A stretch of DNA of 64,000 nucleotides, from NCBI RefSeq assembly GCF_012641265.1, contig NZ_JABAHZ010000004.1, positions 739,115-803,114 of the forward strand, given 5' to 3'. The position numbers and the translations under genes are program-made. Below the pieces are notes generated by a model that ran no database searches, was not told where the DNA came from, and was given only the letters and a program-made list of their open reading frames with translations. The stretch is from Chitinophaga eiseniae. GTDB lineage: Bacteria; Bacteroidota; Bacteroidia; Chitinophagales; Chitinophagaceae. Of the stretch, positions 1 through 9,120 are shown piece after piece; positions within the stretch are counted from its first letter, which is position 1; the number at the start of each line of letters is the position of its first letter.

Positions 1-156
1 TAATCTTTAGCGGGTCAAATATATTTCCAGTTTACTGTAGATGCCGTTTTGGCACCTTATCGACGTTTTTTTATGACAAGTTAGCTGAGCGGGAAGCCAT
101 GGCTTTCAGCTGAATACCTATTTTGACGTAAAACAGCCACCACCGGTATAAAACAA

Positions 157-188
157 CAGCAGCGAATGACCAAAGTCATTCGCTGCTG
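157..188 (-). terminator. Rho-independent terminator of the receptor operon
   Basis: A perfect 14-bp inverted repeat (157-170 with 175-188) encloses a 4-base loop. On the minus strand it follows the stop codon at 206 by 17 bases and runs into a T-rich stretch (TTGTTTTATA). This fits an intrinsic terminator for the minus-strand genes that start at 4979 or 3156. Bases 1-156 hold no gene I can support; a 12-bp palindrome (AAGCCATGGCTT, 94-105) lies there without an obvious role. Confidence 0.8.
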
Positions 189-205
189 CCATTTTAAGTG
201 AACAG

Positions 206-457
206 CTAGGGCTGTTTTATTTCCGTTCTTGGCAGGTCCCTGTCGTGGCACCAGGGACCATTGGCATGCCGGAAAGCAAATCGCATCAACAGCACATTAG
301 TGCCGATAAACAATACAATCACCAGTATAGCCGCCACTTTGGTGATGGTACGGAGGGCCGGTTTTTTCGAAAAGCCGCCAAAAACATAACCGATAATAAA
401 CACCATACAAGCAGCAAATAATATGCGCAGGATGATGATAAACACGAATCCCATCAT
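206..457 (-). CDS. small two-helix membrane protein, unknown function
   Basis: An 83-residue protein. Hydrophobic segments at about residues 3-28 and 38-60 predict two membrane helices joined by a short basic loop, with a polar C-terminal tail of about 23 residues. I do not recognise a family. It starts 16 bases after the preceding periplasmic repeat protein on the same strand and ends just before a strong terminator, so it is probably the last gene of the TonB receptor operon. That position suggests a membrane accessory of the receptor, but nothing in the sequence proves it. The start used is the first of two adjacent ATG codons. Confidence 0.6.
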   Translation of the reverse strand: MMGFVFIIILRILFAACMVFIIGYVFGGFSKKPALRTITKVAAILVIVLFIGTNVLLMRFAFRHANGPWCHDRDLPRTEIKQP

Positions 458-473
458 AACACAGATTTAAAGA

Positions 474-1112
474 TTATTTGAATTTGCTCAGCAGAGCCTG
501 GTCTTCTGCCTTACCCCAGCGCGGATAGTTGCCATTGGCGGGGGTATTCAGTTTAGACAGGCTTTCGCCGGCGAGTTTTTTTGCGAGGTCTTTGTCGCCG
601 CCCCACATCTTGGGAGTATAATATTTCACCCAGGCGGATACATACAAGGCTCGTGGATTTTGTGCATCCAGGGCGTTGGCCTGTTTCAGGAACTGGTCCG
701 ACAGCATGCCGTATTTACGTCCGTATGTCATCGGATTGATAAATACCTTGGTGCGGTAGATCATGCTCAGCACGGTGTATACTTCTGCCACTTCCTTTTG
801 CTGGGAGCCAGTATCGAGCAATGACAATGCTTTCTTAGCCTGTTCTTCTCCTCGGTTGGCATAGCTTTCAATTTTATCACCATCGTCTTGTAAGAGGAAA
901 CCGATTTTTGCATTGCAGAGGGCGGCATAGTAAGGCGCCAGCCAGGTAGGCTGTTCGCTGATCCCGGTAAATGTTTTTTCCAGTTGTTCGTAATCTTTTA
1001 CCGTTTGCGCCTGGTCCAGTTTAGCGATAGCCGCCGACAAGCCGCCAGACTGTGCATGCGAGGCGTACTGCAATAAAACCGCTGAAAATAGGGTGAAGAG
1101 TAGCTTTTTCAT
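474..1112 (-). CDS. secreted helical-repeat (TPR-like) protein
   Basis: I place the start at the ATG at 1112, because MKKLLFTLFSAV followed by a signal-peptidase site (SHAQ) is a clean signal peptide; a frame extension up to 1142 would prepend ten charged residues and overlap the upstream gene. The mature part, about 190 residues, is mostly helical with alternating Ala/Leu-rich helices (for example around residues 75-90 and 130-160), like a periplasmic TPR-type scaffold, and carries no visible catalytic motif. It lies 19 bases downstream of the TonB-dependent receptor and 16 bases upstream of the small membrane protein. The likely role is a periplasmic partner of the receptor; the substrate is unknown. 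Confidence 0.65.
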   Translation of the reverse strand: MKKLLFTLFSAVLLQYASHAQSGGLSAAIAKLDQAQTVKDYEQLEKTFTGISEQPTWLAPYYAALCNAKIGFLLQDDGDKIESYANRGEEQAKKALSLLDTGSQQKEVAEVYTVLSMIYRTKVFINPMTYGRKYGMLSDQFLKQANALDAQNPRALYVSAWVKYYTPKMWGGDKDLAKKLAGESLSKLNTPANGNYPRWGKAEDQALLSKFK

Positions 1113-1131
1113 TTTTCTTTTTTTGTGAGAT

Positions 1132-3156
1132 TTATAAATCATTGTTGAGAAAATCTTCTGTACGGTCTATGCCTAAGCTCATAAACACCCCGATGAATAA
1201 ACTACGTGTAGCCGGCGGCGTTATAGCTTCTTTGATTAGCCCGTTATAGCTGTAATTATATCCAAATACCTGCCGGGTACCGGTAATATTGTTGATGCCC
1301 ATAGCGAACCCGGAAAAATCTTTCCAGCGGCTATGCTTAAAGAACGAGCAGAGGTAGGCCACGTGCAGGTTAAGCGTGTTGTAAGCATTGGTGGTACCCT
1401 GGTCGGTGATACTGTTGCTGGTAATATGATAGTAGGGCCGGCCGGTAGCAAAGGCCCAGGATACGTTCACGCTGGTGTTGATATCGGGCAGGAACTTTTT
1501 TACCGCGATGGTAGCCGTATGCGGCGCGGCAAAAGAAGGACGGATGGAGTAGGGAAAGTCCAGGAAATCGCGTTTGGTATCCAGGTACGTATAGGTGACC
1601 CAGTAGTCGAGGTTTTTGAACGTTTTTTTATCTCTCCAGAATAGTTCCACTCCCTGCGCGTAGCCTTTACCGTTATTGTCCAGTGCCGGCACTGTTTTAA
1701 CCAGGTGTTGGTACTGTTTATAATACGCTTCCACACGGAACAGGCGGTTGCTGGCTTTCCGGGTATAGTTCAGCACATAGTGCGTAGCGCTGGAAAAATC
1801 GAGTTGTCGCGATTGGTAGAGAAAGTCATTCGCCGGCTCCTGGTAAAAGATACCATAGGCCAGGTTAAATTGCCCCCCGTTATGCAGGTGGTAGGCGAGG
1901 CTTATCCTGGGCGCCAGCACCACCTTGCCCAATGCGCTGGCATATTCCATACGCATGCCGGCTTTGGCGGCGAGATTATTGGCCAGGTAAATATCCCCTT
2001 CGGCAAACACGGCTGTGAGGTGGTCGGTGAGCCCGATGGCGCTGTCGTTGGCATTTCCCTGGTCGTGCGTATAGAATTGTTCTGCTCCTACACGCAGCGC
2101 TTGTCCCTGTGGAAAGAAATGGGTAAGCAATATCCTGGCTTGTGCAAAGTTGCTGTTAATGGTGCGCTGGCCGTTTTTATAGCTAAACGGAATGGCAGGC
2201 AGGTGTACCGGATCTCCTTTGGCATCAGAGAGCAGGGAGCTATTCTGTTGCTTGTTGTAGCTGTAAGCCGCACCCAGTTCTATCTTCCAGTTGTTGGGGA
2301 GCAGGCTGCGAAAACTGAGATTATTATAGCTGTTCCAGCCTTTTACCCGGAAACCTGCTTTAAGGGCGCTGCTGTCGATATCAGGGGTGTTCAGGCCTAC
2401 ATCGCTGTAGCCCCAGTTGCTGTAAAATTTGAGCATACCGGTTTTGCCGGTGCGTATCCTGAAGTTGGCGTTGCCATCGAGGTAAACGGGGCCGGCATAG
2501 AAATCGGGCTTTTGCGGTACAATGGAGTTATACAATGCGAGGTTGCTATAAGAAATTTTGGCGCCGTAGCTGCTGCGGTTGTCTGGCGACAGGTATTGCA
2601 TGCCGGCAGAGAGGTTCATCGGAAATATGCTGAAGCTGGCCGACGTTTTTTCCGGAAGGTCTACACTTTCCAATATGAGTGCGCTGCTCATGGCCTGGCC
2701 GTATAAAGCGGAGTAGCCGCCGGAGCTGAATAAGATACCTTTAAAGAGAAAGGGATTAATACGGGCATATTGTGGTACGCCGGGAACAGCGGGATAGTTA
2801 GGTGTTCTGAGCAGGGTGCCGTCTATAAATTGTTTGGTTTCATCGCTGGTACCGCCGCGTACAAAAAGCCCTTCCTGTTCGCCGATCTGCTGCGCGCCGG
2901 GAAGGGAGCGCAATGCCTGGGAAATATCGCCGTTGCTGCCGGCTACGGTAACGGCATCTATTGGTGTAAGGGCGGCGCCTTTGGCTTTATCGCTGGCTTC
3001 AAAGGCACCAGCGCTAACTACCACCTCGCGTAAGCCCCTGGTACTTTTAATGGTCGTATCGGGCTTCATGGTACTGTCGGCTGCCGGCGTTTTTTGCCGT
3101 GCAGGTGCGCCAGAGGCAAACAGCAACAGGAGACCTATGATGGAGAGTGTTTTCAT
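1132..3156 (-). CDS. TonB-dependent outer membrane receptor
   Basis: A 674-residue outer-membrane transporter. There is a signal peptide (residues 1-20) and a short linker, then a plug domain opening with GLREVVVSAG and containing LFVRGGTSDETKQFIDG (about residues 97-113), then a long beta-barrel rich in aromatic-terminated strands. It lacks the N-terminal carboxypeptidase-like domain and STN domain of SusC proteins, and no SusD partner adjoins it, so a siderophore, cofactor or small-ligand receptor is more likely than a glycan porter. It is followed at once by a secreted helical-repeat protein and a small membrane protein. It starts 99 bases after a LytTR regulator on the same strand, which suggests control by, or co-transcription with, that pair. 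Confidence 0.88.
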   Translation of the reverse strand: MKTLSIIGLLLLFASGAPARQKTPAADSTMKPDTTIKSTRGLREVVVSAGAFEASDKAKGAALTPIDAVTVAGSNGDISQALRSLPGAQQIGEQEGLFVRGGTSDETKQFIDGTLLRTPNYPAVPGVPQYARINPFLFKGILFSSGGYSALYGQAMSSALILESVDLPEKTSASFSIFPMNLSAGMQYLSPDNRSSYGAKISYSNLALYNSIVPQKPDFYAGPVYLDGNANFRIRTGKTGMLKFYSNWGYSDVGLNTPDIDSSALKAGFRVKGWNSYNNLSFRSLLPNNWKIELGAAYSYNKQQNSSLLSDAKGDPVHLPAIPFSYKNGQRTINSNFAQARILLTHFFPQGQALRVGAEQFYTHDQGNANDSAIGLTDHLTAVFAEGDIYLANNLAAKAGMRMEYASALGKVVLAPRISLAYHLHNGGQFNLAYGIFYQEPANDFLYQSRQLDFSSATHYVLNYTRKASNRLFRVEAYYKQYQHLVKTVPALDNNGKGYAQGVELFWRDKKTFKNLDYWVTYTYLDTKRDFLDFPYSIRPSFAAPHTATIAVKKFLPDINTSVNVSWAFATGRPYYHITSNSITDQGTTNAYNTLNLHVAYLCSFFKHSRWKDFSGFAMGINNITGTRQVFGYNYSYNGLIKEAITPPATRSLFIGVFMSLGIDRTEDFLNNDL

Positions 3157-3255
3157 CGCTTGAAGAATGATCTGTCCACAAAGCTATCGGGAATAGCTAC
3201 TGCGTTTTTGATGTGTAGACAGGATGGGTAAGTGTCGCGATGAAATGGGAAAAGC

Positions 3256-3957
3256 TTACTGGTTCAGCAGTTTGTTGACATTGTCTTTGTAAAATTCGCT
3301 GACAGGAATTTCGATATCACCGATACAAACCAGGTCGCGTTTGATCGTAGTGATTTTGTCGACCGCTACCAGCAAGGATTTATGGGTACGTATGAAAGCG
3401 GGGGCAGGTAGTTTTTCCTCCATGGCTTTCAGGGTCATGCGGGTGAGTATCGGTTTGGGGTGGTGGAGGAGATGTATTTTGACATAGTCTTTCAATGCTT
3501 CGATATAGATCACCTGGGCAGGTACAATTTTTACCTGTGTATATTCTACGTTCACAAAGAAAGGGGGGATCTCTTGGGGACTGGCTGCAGGCGGTTGTTT
3601 TAGCCGGAACAGTTCACTGGCCCGGTTACAGGCTTTCAGGAAGCGTTCAAAGCTAAAGGGCTTCAGCAGGTAATCGACTACCTGCAGGTTGAAGCCTTCC
3701 AATGCATACGATTCGTAGGCTGTTACGAGGATGACCAGCGGAGGCTGCGGTAGTGACTGTAATAACTGCAAACCATTGATTCCCGGCATTTGTATATCGA
3801 GGAACAATAAGTCAATTTTTTCCTGCTGCAAGACGGCGAGGGCTTCCATGGCATTTTTGCAGGTAGTGACTAATTGCAGGAAAGGTACCTGCCGGATGTT
3901 ATCTTCCAGTAATTCCCTGACCAGGGGTTCATCATCTATGGCAATGCAGTGTATCAT
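3256..3957 (-). CDS. LytTR-family response regulator
   Basis: A 233-residue two-domain regulator. The receiver domain (about 1-120) has acidic residues D8/D9, the phosphoacceptor D54 in LLFLDIQMPG, T79 and K99 in DYLLKP. The C-terminal half (about 130-233) is a LytTR DNA-binding domain, with the typical IEALKDYVKIHL strand and the FIRTHKSLLVAVDKI segment. Its start overlaps the kinase stop by 4 bases (ATGA), so the two are translationally coupled. The likely role is transcription control of nearby genes, the TonB receptor downstream being the nearest candidate and its own operon another. Confidence 0.92.
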   Translation of the reverse strand: MIHCIAIDDEPLVRELLEDNIRQVPFLQLVTTCKNAMEALAVLQQEKIDLLFLDIQMPGINGLQLLQSLPQPPLVILVTAYESYALEGFNLQVVDYLLKPFSFERFLKACNRASELFRLKQPPAASPQEIPPFFVNVEYTQVKIVPAQVIYIEALKDYVKIHLLHHPKPILTRMTLKAMEEKLPAPAFIRTHKSLLVAVDKITTIKRDLVCIGDIEIPVSEFYKDNVNKLLNQ

Positions 3958-4979
3958 GATAATTGCAGGATAAGTGTTACATGGAATAAGGGCGCCTGCC
4001 GTACCACCGACAGCTGGTGTTTGCCCGGATATAGCAGCTGCAGCCTGGATTGTACATTGGCAAGGCCAATGCCTGAGTTGCTGTCTTTGCTGGATAGCGG
4101 GTCGTCGTCAAATTTGTTTGCTACTTCAAAAGTAAGGATGGCATCGTGAACAGTTAAACGAATATTGATTTCCGGCTGCGCGGTATAGCTGGTACCATGT
4201 TTAAAAGCATTTTCCACGAAAGGGATCAGCAGCATGGGTTCTATGGTGTAATGGGCGATGGCTGCATCTGCGGCAATGTGCGTGTTGATGTTGACATCAT
4301 TACCGAAACGCAGCTTTTGCAGGGAGATGTAGCTGTTGAGATATGCTACCTCTTTACTGAGCAATACTTTTTTCCCGGTGGTATCATACAGCATATAACG
4401 CATGAGGTCGGAAAGCATGATCAGGGCAGGTTCCAGCTGATCGGATTTTTTCCGGGCCAGCGATACCAGGTTAGTCAGTACATTAAACAGGAAATGCGGG
4501 CTTACCTGCGACCGGAGAAATTTGAGTTCCGTGCTGAGTTGTTCCGCCTGTTTCTCCTTTAGGATATTTTCTGCCCGTATTCTATCTACTACCTTACAGT
4601 ACACTACGCTGATAAAATAGATGCCTACCGAAGGTGCAAATACAAATTTGTATACCGAATAGTGCCGTAGCATTTCAGGAAACCAGTTGGCCATTATCGC
4701 ATATTTCAGCGGAAAGGAGCCACCGATCAGCACGAGCACGGCAGGTACATATAACCACCAGTATTGCCGGTTGCAGAATGCCGGGTAAATCAGTAACGCA
4801 TGGATATAAAATATGGCCATGTGAATGACCACTATCAGGGAAAAGAATAGCCCGGGAATAGCGCCAATGCTGTATTGACTGGCAGCGTTGGATACCAGGT
4901 AGGGAAGCAGCAGCAATACACTCCAGATCAGGATATGTAATGCAATAGTTATTTTTTTGAATGGAATACGAATGCTCAT
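3954..4979 (-). CDS. sensor histidine kinase, YehU/LytS type
   Basis: A 341-residue membrane kinase. The N-terminal 130 residues hold about four membrane helices and no recognisable ligand domain. A short coiled coil (about 133-157) leads to the His_kinase module with the phosphoacceptor H162 in SPHFLFN. The ATPase follows, with an N-box (ENAFKHG, N257) and a G-box (SGIGLANV, 302-309). AGGAGC about 8 bases ahead of the ATG supports this start. The gene overlaps the response regulator by 4 bases. The sensor has no large periplasmic domain, so it probably senses a membrane-level or partner-protein signal. Confidence 0.92.
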   Translation of the reverse strand: MSIRIPFKKITIALHILIWSVLLLLPYLVSNAASQYSIGAIPGLFFSLIVVIHMAIFYIHALLIYPAFCNRQYWWLYVPAVLVLIGGSFPLKYAIMANWFPEMLRHYSVYKFVFAPSVGIYFISVVYCKVVDRIRAENILKEKQAEQLSTELKFLRSQVSPHFLFNVLTNLVSLARKKSDQLEPALIMLSDLMRYMLYDTTGKKVLLSKEVAYLNSYISLQKLRFGNDVNINTHIAADAAIAHYTIEPMLLIPFVENAFKHGTSYTAQPEINIRLTVHDAILTFEVANKFDDDPLSSKDSNSGIGLANVQSRLQLLYPGKHQLSVVRQAPLFHVTLILQLS

Positions 4980-5047
4980 TTGTTGCGCTCCTTAAAGCTA
5001 CTGATTTTTCGCTGTTATCCGGTAGCGAGGTGAAATTACTGCTAATA

Positions 5048-5120
5048 GACAGCGATAGGGAAAGCTGTAGATAACACCCGTAAATGTTGCGATGAGACCG
5101 TAAAGTACAGCGATGGGAAG
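5048..5120. promoter_or_regulatory. direct repeats, candidate LytTR operator
   Basis: Two related blocks occur in direct orientation: CCGTAAA-tgtt-GCGATG at 5078-5094 and CCGTAAA-gtaca-GCGATG at 5098-5115. A third partial copy (AGCGATAGGGA) starts at 5051. The two full blocks are offset by 20-21 bases, about two helical turns, which matches the geometry known for LytTR-domain sites. They lie between the divergent kinase gene (start 4979) and the fucosidase gene (start 5210), so either or both could be controlled. The assignment is inferred from geometry; the bases do not match a published LytTR consensus that I can cite with confidence. Confidence 0.4.
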
Positions 5121-5209
5121 TAATTATTATACTCAGAGAAAATACCATTATTATGGGCAACGGAAGTTGCTATTTTTGAGTTCGTATAGATTTAAATGAA
5201 AAACGAGTT

Positions 5210-6661
5210 ATGAAAAAACGTTGTATCGGGTTGTTGTTACTATTACTAAGTACTTCACTTGTTTTTGCCCAAAAATATGAAGCCAACTGGGAGTCGCTTA
5301 ATAAGCGGGGTATTCCGGCGTGGTTTAATAATGCCAAGTTCGGGATCTTTATTCACTGGGGCGTTTACGCGGTGCCATCTTATGCCGTAGTAGGCCCGGG
5401 TGGGTATTCTGAATGGTATTGGTATAACCTGAGGGGAACGCAGGAAGGGTCTCATGCGCAGGTGCAGGCATTTCATGATAAGAATTATGGAAAGGGCACT
5501 CCTTATGAGCAGTTTGAGAGCCAGTTTACTGCATCGCTGTTTAACCCGCAGCAGTGGGCACAGGTATTTCGCCGCTCCGGCGCTAAATATGTGGTATTAA
5601 CTTCCAAACACCATGAAGGTTATTGCCTGTGGGATAACAAACAAGCCAATGAATCCTGGGGCCATTCCTGGAATGCGGTGACGGGCACGCCTAAACGCGA
5701 TTTGTTGGGCGACCTGACGGAAGCTGTGCGGAAAGAAGGGCTGAAGATGGGATATTATTATTCCCTGTATGAGTGGTTTAACCCGCTGTGGCTGAAAGAC
5801 CGCCAGCGTTATGTAAAGGAAGTGATGACTCCCCAGTTCAAAGACCTCGTGACCCGCTACAAACCTTCCGTTATTTTTTCTGATGGAGAATGGGAAATGT
5901 CGGATACCGCCTGGCAGAGCCCTTCGCTGCTGGCCTGGCTGTTTAATGAGTCGCCCGTAAAAGATGAAGTAGCCATAGATGACCGCTGGGGCAACAATAC
6001 CCGTGGGAAAAATAACGGCGCTACTTACCTGACTTCAGAATATGGCAGTGGTATGCAGTCCGGCGTGATCTGGGAAGAGAGCCAGGGAATAGGGCAGTCG
6101 TATGGTTACAACCGTATGGAAACTGCCGATGATTACAAGAAAAGCAGCGACCTGGTGCTGATGCTGGTAGACATCGTATCAAGAGGCGGCAACCTGTTGC
6201 TCGATATAGGCCCCACGGCCGATGGACGTATCCCGGTGATCATGCAGCAGAAATTGCTCGACATCGGTAAATGGCTGGAAGTAAACGGGGAAGCTATTTA
6301 CGACACCAAACCCTGGAAAGAAAGCCGGCAGTGGAGCAATGGCAAACGCCCGGAAACCAAAGAAGCGGCGTATATGGCCCACTATAGTGTAAACGACCTG
6401 GTGAAGAAATCGGCCGATCATGCCAACATCGAATTATTCTTTACCACCAGGCCGGGAGCATTGTACTGCTTTGTACCTGCTTACCGGCAGCAGGTAACTA
6501 TCCGCAATTATACACCAGCTAAAGGCGCCGTGGTGACCGTGTTGGGCAGCAGCAAAGCAGTGAAATGGGCGCAGAAAGGAAAAGATTGTGTAGTGGATTT
6601 GTCAGCACTGCATCCCGGCGATGTATCGGAAGGTTTGCTGGTGATTAAAGTAAAAGGATAA
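5210..6661 (+). CDS. secreted alpha-L-fucosidase, GH29
   Basis: A 483-residue glycosidase removing alpha-linked L-fucose from glycans. A signal peptide (residues 1-20, ending VFAQ) leads to the GH29 barrel. FGIFIHWGVYAVPSY (44-58), LTSKHHEGYCLWD (130-142) and the nucleophile region VIFSDGEW (221-228) are diagnostic, with D225 the expected catalytic nucleophile. The acid/base residue is probably E289 or E290 in the IWEESQGIG stretch. The C-terminal 130 residues form the usual small beta-domain. The length is normal for the family. It stands first in a plus-strand block of secreted glycan-active genes, and a large inverted repeat follows its stop codon by 8 bases. Confidence 0.93.
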   Translation: MKKRCIGLLLLLLSTSLVFAQKYEANWESLNKRGIPAWFNNAKFGIFIHWGVYAVPSYAVVGPGGYSEWYWYNLRGTQEGSHAQVQAFHDKNYGKGTPYEQFESQFTASLFNPQQWAQVFRRSGAKYVVLTSKHHEGYCLWDNKQANESWGHSWNAVTGTPKRDLLGDLTEAVRKEGLKMGYYYSLYEWFNPLWLKDRQRYVKEVMTPQFKDLVTRYKPSVIFSDGEWEMSDTAWQSPSLLAWLFNESPVKDEVAIDDRWGNNTRGKNNGATYLTSEYGSGMQSGVIWEESQGIGQSYGYNRMETADDYKKSSDLVLMLVDIVSRGGNLLLDIGPTADGRIPVIMQQKLLDIGKWLEVNGEAIYDTKPWKESRQWSNGKRPETKEAAYMAHYSVNDLVKKSADHANIELFFTTRPGALYCFVPAYRQQVTIRNYTPAKGAVVTVLGSSKAVKWAQKGKDCVVDLSALHPGDVSEGLLVIKVKG

Positions 6662-6668
6662 ATCGCCA

Positions 6669-6855
6669 GAATTTTTTCTCGCCAAGGCGCAAAGCAGCAA
6701 AGGATCGGAGATTGAAGCGTATTTTAAGCCCGCAAAGCGGGGAGATTATGTAGTATATTCTTTGCTACATAATCTCCCCGCTTTGCGGGCTTAAAATTTT
6801 CTCTCTTCTTCTTTTTAAATTCTTTGCTGCTTTGCGCCTTGGCGAGAAAAAATTC
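6669..6855. repeat. nested perfect inverted repeat (MITE/REP-like)
   Basis: Two perfect inverted repeats are nested. The outer arms are 34 bp (6669-6702 with 6822-6855) and contain CTCGCCAAGGCGCAAAGCAG. The inner arms are 33 bp (6721-6753 with 6765-6797) and contain AAGCCCGCAAAGCGGGGAGA, closing on an 11-base loop. The unpaired spacers between the arms are 18 and 24 bases. The whole can fold into one hairpin about 90 bases tall in either strand. It codes for nothing and fills the 290-base gap between the fucosidase and the PQQ dehydrogenase. It could be a miniature mobile repeat, a REP-type element, or a terminator of unusual size. Confidence 0.9.
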
Positions 6856-6951
6856 CGGAGAGAAAAATTCACCACCGCTGTTGTAGTTTTCTTAAAAAAT
6901 TATTTTAAAAAGTATATTTTTAAAGGAGTAGAAAACCAATAGCTATTTTTC

Positions 6952-9075
6952 ATGCGTTCCACTCTGTTCCAGTGGCTGCTCCTTTCCACGTTATGGGCTG
7001 CCTGTACTCCACAAGATAAGTCGCACCGTACCTGGCAGGTATATGGCGGGAGTAAAGAAAATATTCATTACAGCGCTTTAACAGCGCTCGACACCAATAA
7101 TGTATCGCAGCTGAAAGTTGCCTGGGCTTATCATACCGGCGATGCGAAGGAGATGACGCAGATGCAGGTAAACCCCGTGGTGGTAGGCGACCGGCTATAT
7201 GGCGTTTCTGCCGGACTGAAATTATTTGCTGTAGATGCGGCCACCGGCAAAGAAATTTGGGTGTTTGATCCGCATACCAGGCCTTCCAATACCTGCCGGG
7301 GCGTAGCATTTTATGATAATGGCTCATCTGATCAACGCCTGTTTTATACCGTAGGGGCCAGGCTATATTGCATCAATGCCGCCACTGGCCGGCCCATTAC
7401 TACTTTTGCAGATAGCGGATTCGTAGACCTGCACCGGGATATGGGATGGAATATGGATGGTATGTATATTACTTCCACCACGCCCGGCACTATTTACAAA
7501 GACCTGATCATTATCGGCACCCGGGTATCGGAAGAAGCGGGTGGCGCACCGGGTTACATCCGGGCGTATGACGTACATAGCGGGCAGCGGAAATGGATAT
7601 TCCATACCATTCCGCAGCCTGGAGAGCCTGGATATGAGTCCTGGCAGGATACCGCCGCCTGGCGGCATACCGGTGGCGCCAATGCGTGGGCCGGTTTCAG
7701 CCTGGATGAGCAAAACGGGGTGGTATATGCACCTATCGGGTCGGCGTCTTACGATTTTTACGGTGGTAAGAGAAAGGGCAATAACCTGTTTGCCAACTGC
7801 GTACTGGCCCTGGATGCAGCCACAGGCAAGCGTATTTGGCATTTTCAAACAGTGCATCATGACGTGTGGGACCGGGATTTGCCTACTGCGCCCATGCTGT
7901 TAACGGTCAAAAAAGAAGGTAAACCCATCGATGCCGTAGTACAGGTAACCAAAACCGGCTTTATTTTCCTGCTGGATAAGAAAACCGGGCTACCCCTGCA
8001 CCCGGTTACGGAAATGCCCGTACCGGGAGATACGGCATTGCCGGGAGAACTATTATCGCCCACACAGCCGGTGCCCACTTTTTTTGCACCTTTTGTACGT
8101 CAGTCGCTAGCAGAGCAGGACCTGAACCGCCTGGTATCTGACACTTCCTATGCAGATATCCGGGCGCGACTCGCCTCCTATAAGAAAGGGCATCTTTTTA
8201 TGCCTCCGTCCCGGCAGGGTACAGTCATCTTTCCGGGATTTGATGGCGGCTCGGAGTGGGGTGGCCCGGCCGCTGATCCGGCTACCGGCATCCTGTATGT
8301 AAACGCCAATGAAATGCCCTGGGTGCTCACCATGGTAGATGCCGATGCCAGGCCTGCTGTAGCCAAGGAAACACAATTACAGGCCGGTAAACGCCTGTAT
8401 ACCACTCACTGTATGGTTTGCCACGGACCGGAGCGGAAAGGGGGCGGTAATTTCCCGTCTCTCCTGGACATTCATCAACGCTATGATGAAAAAGGATTTG
8501 CACAGCTGGTAGATGCCGGGAGGAGAATGATGCCGGCCTTCAAACAACTCGACAGCAGCGAAAAACACGCCCTGGCCACTTTTATCCTGGACCTGAAAAC
8601 GCAGCAGCAAAGCACTTTTGTGGCCATGCGGAAGACGTTGGACCCATATGTAGATTTACCTTACCGGGCTACCGGCTACAATAAATTTTTAACGAAAGAA
8701 GGTTACCCTGCCGTATCGCCTCCCTGGGGCACGCTCAGCGCCATTGACCTGAACACGGGGAAACTGCTGTGGAAAGATACGCTGGGCGATTACCCGGAGC
8801 TGAAAGCCAGGGGTATTCATAGCGGTACCGAAAACTATGGAGGCCCGGTAGTTACCGCCGGCGGCCTGCTGTTTATTGCCGCTACGGCCGACAGCAAATT
8901 CAGGGCATTTAATAAAAGAACCGGGCAGCTGCTATGGGAGACTACCTTGCCTGCCTGTGGTTTTGCTACACCTGCTGTATATGAAGTGAAGGGGAAACAA
9001 TATGTGGTGATCAGCTGTGGTGGCGGTAAACTGGGAAAACCCTCCGGAGATACTTATCTCGCTTTTTCGCTGTAA
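6952..9075 (+). CDS. PQQ-dependent dehydrogenase with internal cytochrome c domain (lipoprotein)
   Basis: A 707-residue quinoprotein, probably a sugar or alcohol dehydrogenase. A lipoprotein signal ends at C18 (LWAAC). Propeller blades carry the tryptophan-docking motif, such as FAVDAATGKEIW, LALDAATGKRIW, SAIDLNTGKLLW and FNKRTGQLLW. A c-type cytochrome domain is inserted at about residues 470-550 between propeller parts: haem site C487-M-V-C490-H491, with M526 or M527 as axial ligand. Electrons can thus pass from PQQ to haem within one chain. No PQQ-synthesis genes are in the window, so the cofactor may be scavenged. It is followed 45 bases later by an isomerase-like gene. The exact substrate is not readable. 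Confidence 0.88.
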   Translation: MRSTLFQWLLLSTLWAACTPQDKSHRTWQVYGGSKENIHYSALTALDTNNVSQLKVAWAYHTGDAKEMTQMQVNPVVVGDRLYGVSAGLKLFAVDAATGKEIWVFDPHTRPSNTCRGVAFYDNGSSDQRLFYTVGARLYCINAATGRPITTFADSGFVDLHRDMGWNMDGMYITSTTPGTIYKDLIIIGTRVSEEAGGAPGYIRAYDVHSGQRKWIFHTIPQPGEPGYESWQDTAAWRHTGGANAWAGFSLDEQNGVVYAPIGSASYDFYGGKRKGNNLFANCVLALDAATGKRIWHFQTVHHDVWDRDLPTAPMLLTVKKEGKPIDAVVQVTKTGFIFLLDKKTGLPLHPVTEMPVPGDTALPGELLSPTQPVPTFFAPFVRQSLAEQDLNRLVSDTSYADIRARLASYKKGHLFMPPSRQGTVIFPGFDGGSEWGGPAADPATGILYVNANEMPWVLTMVDADARPAVAKETQLQAGKRLYTTHCMVCHGPERKGGGNFPSLLDIHQRYDEKGFAQLVDAGRRMMPAFKQLDSSEKHALATFILDLKTQQQSTFVAMRKTLDPYVDLPYRATGYNKFLTKEGYPAVSPPWGTLSAIDLNTGKLLWKDTLGDYPELKARGIHSGTENYGGPVVTAGGLLFIAATADSKFRAFNKRTGQLLWETTLPACGFATPAVYEVKGKQYVVISCGGGKLGKPSGDTYLAFSL

Positions 9076-9120
9076 GCAGCACCAAGATGGCATCTATTCC
9101 ACATTTAAATATCTGTTATT

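Noticed and set aside
1705..2706. Long plus-strand open frame of 333 codons opposite the TonB receptor
   Set aside because: It lies wholly antisense to a clear receptor gene, has no recognisable domain, and arises from the codon bias of the receptor.
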